DNA from: Spirochaetaceae bacterium
GTDB taxonomy: Bacteria; Spirochaetota; Spirochaetia; Treponematales; Breznakiellaceae
Direction: 5' to 3'
NCBI GenBank assembly: GCA_031290405.1
Contig: JAITNO010000023.1
Coordinates: forward strand, 1-9,950
DNA length: 9,950 nucleotides
Part shown: positions 1 to 4,997 of the stretch, piece by piece
How the letters are laid out: every line of letters starts with the position of its first letter
Position numbering within the stretch: position 1 is the first letter of the stretch
Program-made: the position numbers and the translations under genes
Notes under the pieces: model-generated
The model's input: only the letters and a program-made list of their open reading frames with translations
What the model was told of the DNA's origin: nothing
Databases searched by the model: none

Positions 1-723
1 ATACTCTGCGAGGCGCTCGACGACGACGGGCGGATGGCGCGCCTGCCGCGCCTGGAAAAGATGGCGCAGCGGCATGGGCTGCACATCCTCACCGTGGCGC
101 GGCTCATCGAGTGGCGCAGACGGCGTGGGGAGCCCGCGCGGCGCCTCTCGACGAGCCGGCTGCCGACGCGCGCGGGCGCCTTCAGCCTCATCCTCTACGA
201 GAACGCGGGGAAGCCTGATATGCCGAACCTCGCCCTCGTCTCGGAGAAGGGCTTTGCGCCCGACAATGCCCTCGTGCGCGTTCACTCGGAGTGCCTCACC
301 GGCGATATGCTCATGTCGCTGCGCTGCGACTGCGGCTCTCAGCTTTTCGAGTCGATGCGCCGCATCGCGCGGGAAGGCGGCGTCCTCGTCTACCTGCGGC
401 AGGAGGGCAGGGGCATCGGGCTCACCGAAAAGATCCGCGCCTACAAGCTGCAGGACGAGGGGCTGGACACCGTGGACGCCAACCTCAAGCTGGGGCACGC
501 CGTGGACGAGCGCGAATACGAGGCGGCTGTCGCCATCCTGCGGGACCTGGGCGTCCGCGGCGGGCGGCTCCTCACCAACAATCCGGCGAAGGTCGACGCC
601 CTGGCGCAATCAGGCTTTGCGCCCTGCGAGCGCGCTCCGCTGGAAATCACGCCCGAAGACGGGAACCGCGGCTACCTGGCCGCCAAGAAGAGCCGGCTGG
701 GGCACTATTTGAAGTTGGTCTAA
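1..723 (+). CDS. ribBA: Bifunctional RibBA, C-terminal part (end of DHBP synthase plus GTP cyclohydrolase II)
   Basis: The frame is open from base 1, so the gene begins outside the window; 240 residues are visible. Residues 1-40 match the end of 3,4-dihydroxy-2-butanone-4-phosphate synthase (DGRMARLPRLEKMAQRHGL, then ARLIEWR). The rest is a complete GTP cyclohydrolase II domain, which opens GTP to the pyrimidine precursor of riboflavin. Seen there are the zinc cysteines C98, C109 and C111 in SECLTGDMLMSLRCDCG, the catalytic loop RQEGRGIGL (residues 133-141), DER at 169-171 and LLTNNPAKV. Together the two domains make both branch precursors of riboflavin in the cytoplasm. ribH follows after 42 bp, so the two belong to one pathway and perhaps one operon. 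The ATG at 34 is internal, not a start. Identity is secure; only the left boundary is unknown. Confidence 0.96.
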   Translation: MLCEALDDDGRMARLPRLEKMAQRHGLHILTVARLIEWRRRRGEPARRLSTSRLPTRAGAFSLILYENAGKPDMPNLALVSEKGFAPDNALVRVHSECLTGDMLMSLRCDCGSQLFESMRRIAREGGVLVYLRQEGRGIGLTEKIRAYKLQDEGLDTVDANLKLGHAVDEREYEAAVAILRDLGVRGGRLLTNNPAKVDALAQSGFAPCERAPLEITPEDGNRGYLAAKKSRLGHYLKLV

Positions 724-735
724 AGGGGGTATAAT
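709..735 (+). promoter_or_regulatory. Candidate promoter for ribH, -10 box inside a G5/C5 hairpin
   Basis: A perfect TATAAT lies at 730-735, with TTGAAG at 709-714 as a possible -35 element; the 15-bp spacer is short. The -10 box is flanked by GGGGG (725-729) and CCCCC (736-740), so it forms the loop of a small hairpin. A start near 742 would give a leader of about 24 bases containing the ribH Shine-Dalgarno site. The hairpin could instead be a weak terminator or attenuator after ribBA, but no T-run follows it. Confidence 0.35.
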
Positions 736-765
736 CCCCCTCATATTGGAGAAAGGAGCATCATC

Positions 766-1233
766 ATGGTAAAAGAAATCAACGGAACCCTCGAAGGGAA
801 GGACAAGCGGTTTGCGGTCGTCGTAAGCCGCTTTAACAGCTTCATCACCGAGCGGCTGCTCGAAGGCGCGCTGGACTGCTTCACGCGGCACGGCGGCGGC
901 GAGGAAAACCTCACCGTCGTCCGCGTGCCCGGCTCGTTCGAGACGCCCTTCGTCGCGGCAAAGCTGGCGAAGAGCGGCGCCTACGACGCCGTCGTCTGCC
1001 TCGGCGCCATCATCCGCGGCTCGACGTCGCACTACGACCTCGTCGCCTCCGAAGCGGCAAAAGGCGTCGCCCAGGCGGCGCTGTCCAGCGGCGTCCCCGT
1101 CATCTTCGGCATCCTCACGACGGAAACGATTGAGCAGGCCGTCGAGCGCGCGGGCACAAAGGCCGGCAACCGCGGCTGGGACGCGATCATCTCGGCCCTT
1201 GAAATGGCCGACTTGATGAAGCAGATCGGCTAA
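766..1233 (+). CDS. ribH: 6,7-dimethyl-8-ribityllumazine synthase (riboflavin pathway)
   Basis: The 155-residue protein has the normal length for lumazine synthase, which condenses the ribityl-amino-pyrimidine with 3,4-dihydroxy-2-butanone 4-phosphate to give the direct precursor of riboflavin; family members form pentamers or 60-mer shells. Seen are the substrate-binding RFN near the N-terminus (VVVSRFNSFITERLL), the PGSFE segment, and GAIIRGSTSHYDLV, whose histidine is the family's catalytic base. The C-terminal GNRGWDAIISALEMADL is also typical. The start is supported by AAAGGAG at 752-758, seven bases before the ATG. It lies directly after ribBA, which supplies both substrates' precursors. 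A separate riboflavin synthase alpha chain is not in the window. Confidence 0.97.
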   Translation: MVKEINGTLEGKDKRFAVVVSRFNSFITERLLEGALDCFTRHGGGEENLTVVRVPGSFETPFVAAKLAKSGAYDAVVCLGAIIRGSTSHYDLVASEAAKGVAQAALSSGVPVIFGILTTETIEQAVERAGTKAGNRGWDAIISALEMADLMKQIG

Positions 1234-1236
1234 GGA

Positions 1237-1252
1237 GGGGGGTGCGCCCCCC
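1237..1252 (+). terminator. G6/C6 hairpin directly after ribH
   Basis: GGGGGG (1237-1242), loop TGCG, CCCCCC (1247-1252) starts three bases after the ribH stop codon. The stem is strong but no T-run follows, so it may pause or stabilise the 3' end rather than terminate by itself. Its position at the end of the riboflavin genes is the main support. Short GCTCCCC repeats follow to about 1270. Confidence 0.35.
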
Positions 1253-1279
1253 GCTCCCCGCTCCCCGCTCGCCTCGAGG

Positions 1280-1424
1280 CCCAAAGCGGAGGAGCGCAAC
1301 TCTCAAACACAAGGCGTATCGCACAGGGCGCAGCGCCACGCCGCGAATAGCGGCGCAAATTTACAAGCTCAATGCGAATGGACTGTTGCGGAGGGCTTGC
1401 ACGACGAAGGGCGCTACCCGCCCC
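1280..1424. repeat. Repeat module A1+B1, first copy
   Basis: This 145-bp stretch recurs without gaps at 1953-2097 (constant offset 673). Its right part B (1336-1424) is identical to the second copy at 88 of 89 positions, the one difference being G1367 against C2040. Its left part A (1280-1337) matches at only 38 of 58. B begins with a small inverted repeat, CGCCGC-GAATA-GCGGCG (1339-1355). No start codon with a ribosome site and no protein likeness was seen, so it looks like a non-coding repeated element. Confidence 0.8.
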
Positions 1425-1433
1425 GCCTAGCAA

Positions 1434-1491
1434 CCCAAAGCTGGAGAGCGCAGCCCACGGACACAAAGCCCATCGCACAAGGCGCAGCGCC
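1434..1491. repeat. Repeat module A2, solitary left half
   Basis: The 58 bp match the A half at 1280-1337 in 46 of 58 positions with no gaps; shared blocks include CCCAAAGC, CGCACA and GGCGCAGCGCC. It is not followed by a B half. Instead comes the short hairpin GTAG-GCCG-CTAC (1492-1503) and a homopolymer stretch, A6-C6-AGA-C6, at about 1505-1525. Three A copies within 730 bp argue that A is a unit of its own. Confidence 0.65.
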
Positions 1492-1630
1492 GTAGGCCGC
1501 TACAAAAAACCCCCCAGACCCCCCTCTTGACAAACGGGCGCGGGGGCTGGATGCCTCGACACGCGGTCTTTGCGGCTTGAAACGCGCTCTGGGTGGCGCG
1601 GCGCGCGATTTGAGCGGTGCGCGGCGCGGC

Positions 1631-1924
1631 TCATTCTCCTCGACGAATGATCCATTCTCCATGACGAATGAATCATTCTCCCTGACGAATGGTTCATTCT
1701 CCTCGAAGAATGGTTCATTCTCCCTGACGAATGAATCATTCTCCTCGAAGAATGAATCATTCTCCCTGACGAATGAATCATTCTCCTCGAAGAATGGTTC
1801 ATTCTCCCTGACGAATGGTTCATTCTCCATGACGAATGGTTCATTCTCCATGACGAACGGTTCATTCTCCTCGAAGAATGGTTCATTCTCCTCGAAGAAT
1901 GGTTCATTCTCCTCGACGAATGGT
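1631..1924. repeat. Array of 14 tandem 21-bp repeats with internal inverted repeats
   Basis: Fourteen exactly phased 21-bp units run from 1631 to 1924, and a broken fifteenth begins at 1925. Each unit reads TCATTCTCC, three variable bases (TCG, CTG or ATG), A(C/A)G, AATG, then GT, AA or AT. At every junction GAATG faces CATTC across three bases, or GAATGA faces TCATTC across one, giving a short inverted repeat. Units 3-9 alternate CTG-AC and TCG-AA types, so that part is also a 42-bp repeat, as expected from slippage or unequal exchange of dimers. Because 21 is divisible by three, several frames stay open and encode seven-residue repeats. Base changes alter the encoded residues (L/S/M, T/K, G/E/D) and no frame has a credible start, so I judge it non-coding. 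Confidence 0.95.
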
Positions 1925-1952
1925 TCATTTCTTCCTCTTTATAAAAACAAAG

Positions 1953-2097
1953 CCGAAAGCTGGGGAACGCCGATTGCGGACGTAAGGCGCATTGCTGAGG
2001 GCTTAGCCCCACGCCGCGAATAGCGGCGCAAATTTACAACCTCAATGCGAATGGACTGTTGCGGAGGGCTTGCACGACGAAGGGCGCTACCCGCCCC
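1953..2097. repeat. Repeat module A3+B2, second copy
   Basis: This second copy of the 145-bp module lies on the other side of the 21-bp array in the same orientation. The B half (2009-2097) is almost identical to 1336-1424, while the A half (1953-2010) is diverged. The array plus about 240 bp is thus bracketed by direct repeats. Such an arrangement can arise by duplication, by recombination between dispersed repeats, or by gene conversion that refreshed only the B half. Confidence 0.8.
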
Positions 2098-2112
2098 CCG
2101 CTGGTAGGGCGC

Positions 2113-2130
2113 AAAAAGAGCCTGTGGCTC
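2113..2130 (-). terminator. Intrinsic terminator of the dsdA-hisC gene
   Basis: Read on the minus strand, GAGCC (2130-2126), loop ACA, GGCTC (2122-2118) is followed by TTTTT (2117-2113). It lies about 20 bp past the stop codon of the fusion gene at 2150. The form is that of a Rho-independent terminator with a short 5-bp stem. The hairpin is bracketed by two direct copies of GTAGGGCGCAA (2104-2114 and 2133-2143). Confidence 0.65.
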
Positions 2131-2149
2131 CCGTAGGGCGCAACAAAAT

Positions 2150-4543
2150 TTACTGGCACGCGTCGAGGAAGGCGTCCATGTCGGAGTCCGCGCCTATGGT
2201 AACGCGGATGTGGTTGGCGGTTCTGGGGGCGTCGAAATGGCGGGCGAGGATGCGGCGTTCGCGCAGGCGCTGGAGGAATTGGGGGCCGGACAGTTGGGGG
2301 TGCTTGATGAAGATGAAGTTGGCGCTGGAGGGGAGGACGGTGAAGCCGCGCCCGATAAGATCGGCGCTGACGCGGCTGCGGGTTGCGACGATGGCGCGGA
2401 TTGTGCGCTCGTAGTAGGCGCCCTCGCGCAGTGCGGCGGCGGCGCCGGCCTGGGCGACGGCGCCTAGGGTGTACGAGTTGAATGAGTCGCGCATTCGCTC
2501 GAGGGCGGCGATGAGTTGCGGGCTGCCGACGGCGTAGCCTACGCGCAGACCGGCGAGCGAATGCGATTTGGAGAGCGTTTTGACGACGAGGATGTTGTCG
2601 TGCGCGCCTGAGTTAAGGCGGGGTATGACGCTGTCTGCGCCGAAGTCGGCGTATGCTTCGTCGACGATGACGACGGCGTTGTTGCGCGCCTGGAAATGAG
2701 CGATTTCGAGGAGGCGCTCGGGGTCTAGGGCGATGCCGGTGGGGGCGTTGGGGTTGGCTATGACGGCGCCGCCGCACTGGGCAAGGTAATCGTCGCTCCT
2801 GATGGTCCAATCGTCTTGCAGGGGGGCGGTTCCATAGGGCACGTTCCACAGGCGGGCGAAGGTGGGATAGAAGCTGTAGGTTACGTCGGGAAAGACGATG
2901 GGTTGTGCGTGCGCGCGTTCGGCGTCTTCAAAAAACGCGCCGAACGCGAGGGCGAGTACTTCGTCGGAGCCGTTGCCGGCGAATGTGCGGCTTGGTTCGA
3001 CGTTGTGGCGTTCGGCTATGGCCTGGCGCAGGGCGGCGCAGCTGGGGTCGGGGTAGAGGCGCAGCTTCTCGCAGCTTGCGTCGCGCATTGCCTGGACGAC
3101 GGACGGCGGGGGGGGATAGGGGTTTTCGTTGGTGTTAAGCTTGATGAGGGTCTGCTCGCGGGGCTGCTCGCCGGGGACGTAAGGCTTTAAGCTTTTGACG
3201 CGCGCGTTCCAATAGGGGTGCGGGGAGGCGGCCTTTCCCGCTTGGTAAAAGGCGCGCATCTCTTCGGCGGGTACCATGCTTCCGCCGGTGGCCCAGGCGA
3301 TGTGCGTTGCGTTTTCGAGGCTCTTCCGCTCGGCGGGGCTCGCGGAGAGGACGCGGGCGGGCCCGATGAGGGCTGCGGCGGCGGAGGGCTCGACGGCGAC
3401 GCCCTCTTTTTCGATGAGCTGATAGACGAGGCGATGGAGGGCGTCGTCGCCGACGGTGTATTCGCCGGCGAGCAGGGTCTCCATGACGGCGCCGACAAAG
3501 CCCGAAGGCCGCCCTACGGCGAGCCCGTCGGCGCAGGTTTTGTTGTCGATGCCGAAGTCGCCGACGCTGACGGCGCTATGAAGGCCGGTCGCCAAGCCGA
3601 TGAGCATGGACGGGGCGTGGGTGGGCTCGGCAAAGTAACAGTGAACGGCGCCTCCAAAGACCCGCTTGAGCCCCCAGGCGACGCCGCCGGGGCCGCCGCC
3701 GACGCCGCAGGGCAGATACACGGCAAGCGGGCGGTCGACGTCCACGGGGATGCCCTCGGCCTCAAGTTGCTTTTGCAGGCGGAGCGCGGCGACGGAATAG
3801 CCCAGGAAGAGCCGGCGGGAGTTTTCGTCGTCGATAAAATGGCAGCGCGGGCCGGCGGTCTTCCGCCCCGCCTCCACGGCCTTGCTGTAGTCCGCGTCGT
3901 ATTCGACGACCGTTACGCCCCGGCTCCGCAAGAGGTCCTTCTTCCAGCGGCGGGCGTCGGCGGACATATGCACCGTCGTCTTAAACCCCAGCTTCGCGCC
4001 TATGATGCCGACGGAAAGCCCGAGGTTCCCCGTCGAGCCGACGGCAAGCTCCCAAGAACTAAAAAAGTCGCGGAACGCGGCGTCCACAAGGATCCCGTAG
4101 TCGTCGCCCTGTTTCAAAAGCCCCGCGTCCAGCGCCAGGGCCTCCGCGTGGGCAAGGACTTCGTAGACGCCCCCGCGCGCCTTTATCGAGCCGGAAATGG
4201 GCAAGTGGCTGTCCAGCTTTACGAGGTAGGGCCCCGCGATGCGCTCTCCCAGCGCCTCTTCCAGATGCCGCTTCATCGCCGGCGCGCGGACGAGCGGCGA
4301 TTCGACGATTCCGCCTGCTCCTGCCGTTTCGGGAAACGCCTTCGCCAAGAACGGCGCAAAGCGCACAAGCCGCGCGGCAGCGTCGTCCATAGCCGCCGCA
4401 TCCAGGCCGCACACCTCGATCGGCGCATCCTCCTGGTAGCGCGGGTTCGCCCAAAACACCTCGCGCAGCGCGCTCACATCCGCCAGCACGGGCAGCTCCG
4501 CCGTCAGCCGTTCCCGCTCCGCCGCGCTTAAAACTTCATTCAT
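2150..4543 (-). CDS. DsdA-HisC fusion: D-serine dehydratase joined to histidinol-phosphate aminotransferase
   Basis: A single 797-residue frame holds two full-length PLP enzymes. Residues 1-437 resemble D-serine ammonia-lyase (D-serine to pyruvate and ammonia): PLP lysine K121 in SGSIKARGG, phosphate loop GSTGNLGLS (169-177), LPCGVGGGPGG, ADGLAVGRPSGFVG (338-351) and the end WATGGSMVPAEEM; E. coli DsdA has 442 residues. Residues 443-797 are a complete HisC-type aminotransferase: SLKPYVPGEQP, LNTNENPYPPP, NPNAPTG, VDEAYADF and PLP lysine K659 in TLSKSHSLAGLR. About six residues separate the domains, and no in-frame start codon or ribosome site lies at the joint (nearest ATG is inside DsdA's last helix). 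I chose ATG 4543 over TTG 4594 and ATG 4567 because GGGGGAG lies five bases upstream and the protein then begins like E. coli DsdA. The HisC half's substrate is inferred; no other his gene is visible. Confidence 0.92.
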   Translation of the reverse strand: MNEVLSAAERERLTAELPVLADVSALREVFWANPRYQEDAPIEVCGLDAAAMDDAAARLVRFAPFLAKAFPETAGAGGIVESPLVRAPAMKRHLEEALGERIAGPYLVKLDSHLPISGSIKARGGVYEVLAHAEALALDAGLLKQGDDYGILVDAAFRDFFSSWELAVGSTGNLGLSVGIIGAKLGFKTTVHMSADARRWKKDLLRSRGVTVVEYDADYSKAVEAGRKTAGPRCHFIDDENSRRLFLGYSVAALRLQKQLEAEGIPVDVDRPLAVYLPCGVGGGPGGVAWGLKRVFGGAVHCYFAEPTHAPSMLIGLATGLHSAVSVGDFGIDNKTCADGLAVGRPSGFVGAVMETLLAGEYTVGDDALHRLVYQLIEKEGVAVEPSAAAALIGPARVLSASPAERKSLENATHIAWATGGSMVPAEEMRAFYQAGKAASPHPYWNARVKSLKPYVPGEQPREQTLIKLNTNENPYPPPPSVVQAMRDASCEKLRLYPDPSCAALRQAIAERHNVEPSRTFAGNGSDEVLALAFGAFFEDAERAHAQPIVFPDVTYSFYPTFARLWNVPYGTAPLQDDWTIRSDDYLAQCGGAVIANPNAPTGIALDPERLLEIAHFQARNNAVVIVDEAYADFGADSVIPRLNSGAHDNILVVKTLSKSHSLAGLRVGYAVGSPQLIAALERMRDSFNSYTLGAVAQAGAAAALREGAYYERTIRAIVATRSRVSADLIGRGFTVLPSSANFIFIKHPQLSGPQFLQRLRERRILARHFDAPRTANHIRVTIGADSDMDAFLDACQ

Positions 4544-4565
4544 ACTGTCTCCCCCAATGCCGTTC

Positions 4566-4594
4566 ATCCTAGAACATCCCTCCAGGAAAAGCAA
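4566..4594 (-). promoter_or_regulatory. Candidate promoter for the dsdA-hisC gene
   Basis: On the minus strand TTGCTT (4594-4589) and TAGGAT (4571-4566) are separated by exactly 17 bp. The -35 is poor (3 of 6) and the -10 fair (4 of 6). Transcription from here would start near 4559 and leave a leader of about 16-20 bases carrying GGGGGAG (4555-4549), which agrees with the chosen start at 4543. If real, the upstream TTG and ATG alternatives could not be used from this promoter. Confidence 0.35.
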
Positions 4595-4618
4595 TGAATG
4601 GCAGGCGGGGGGGGGGCC

Positions 4619-4732
4619 TCACCCCAGCCACTCCAGCGCCCTATCCCGCGACCTCTTTTGCGCCAGCATCTTCTTGAATATTTCGTAGGTAAGCAGGGTG
4701 TCGTATTCGCCGGTGTGGATGAAGCCGCCCAT
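4619..4732 (-). pseudogene. Remnant of an exonuclease gene (C-terminal DEDDh motif fragment)
   Basis: A 37-codon minus-strand frame begins MGGFIHTGEYDTLLTYEIF, continues KKMLAQKRSRDRALEWLG and stops at 4619-4621. H-x4-D followed by T-x2-T/E-IF resembles the last exonuclease motif of DEDDh 3'-5' exonucleases (DnaQ and RNase T type; compare HSALYDTERTAELF of RNase T). The upstream exonuclease motifs are absent: an in-frame TAA lies at 4742-4744, and no Shine-Dalgarno site precedes the ATG. I read this as the tail of a gene whose front was deleted, with the break near 4733-4745. It could also be a genuine small protein; the family call rests on one short motif. Confidence 0.4.
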
Positions 4733-4752
4733 AGGCGCTCGTTATGGACTGC

Positions 4753-4781
4753 TTTACACTTTTACGCAAGAATTGTAGAGT
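4753..4781 (+). promoter_or_regulatory. Candidate promoter for the HMA-dnaX-ybaB-recR genes
   Basis: TTTACA (4753-4758) and TAGAGT (4776-4781) are spaced by exactly 17 bp, with 5 of 6 and 4 of 6 matches to the sigma-70 consensus. Six bases separate the -10 box from the ATG at 4788, so the transcript would begin at or next to the start codon. No clear Shine-Dalgarno site precedes that ATG, which fits a leaderless message. Confidence 0.4.
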
Positions 4782-4787
4782 GATGCC

Positions 4788-4988
4788 ATGAAAACAAAAT
4801 TAACTATTGCAGGCATGACCTGCGGGCATTGCGTCAAGGCCGTCGAAGACGCGTTGAAGGGGCTTCCGGGCGTTAAGAAGGTGAAGGTGAACCTGAAAAA
4901 GGGCGCCGGAGAGGTGGACCATGACGATTCCGTCGTGCTCGACGCGATGAAGGCGGCCGTGGCCGAGGCGGGCTTTACGGCCTCCTAG
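4788..4988 (+). CDS. Small heavy-metal-associated (HMA) domain protein, CopZ-like
   Basis: The 66-residue protein is one complete HMA domain (beta-alpha-beta-beta-alpha-beta), as in copper chaperones and the N-terminal domains of metal-exporting P-type ATPases. The metal-binding motif GMTCGHC is at residues 9-15, with C12 and C15 as thiol ligands. The rest (VKAVEDALKGLPGVKKVKVNL and AVAEAGF) is typical. No P-type ATPase or metal regulator is nearby, so a partner is not evident. The gene ends nine bases before dnaX and probably shares its transcript, an unusual companion for replication genes. Metal choice (copper against other thiophilic metals) cannot be read from the sequence. Confidence 0.88.
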   Translation: MKTKLTIAGMTCGHCVKAVEDALKGLPGVKKVKVNLKKGAGEVDHDDSVVLDAMKAAVAEAGFTAS

Positions 4989-4997
4989 CCTGTCGAA

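Noticed and set aside
724..765. FMN riboswitch before ribH
   Set aside because: The 42-bp gap is far too short for the FMN aptamer; any such element would lie before ribBA, outside the window.
1631..1924. CRISPR array
   Set aside because: The units abut directly with no unique spacers, and no cas genes are present.
1414..2023. Open frames of 145-170 residues on both strands through the first array, encoding seven-residue repeats
   Set aside because: A 21-bp repeat without stops keeps several frames open at once. No ribosome site or domain is seen, and the unit differences change residues freely.
3218..4531. 437-residue plus-strand frame opposite dsdA-hisC
   Set aside because: It is the antisense of a clearly conserved enzyme in GC-rich DNA, with no recognisable motif.
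4544..4594. Upstream starts of the fusion gene (TTG 4594, ATG 4567)
   Set aside because: The added residues have no counterpart in DsdA, the candidate -35/-10 boxes overlap them, and the best-spaced ribosome site serves ATG 4543.
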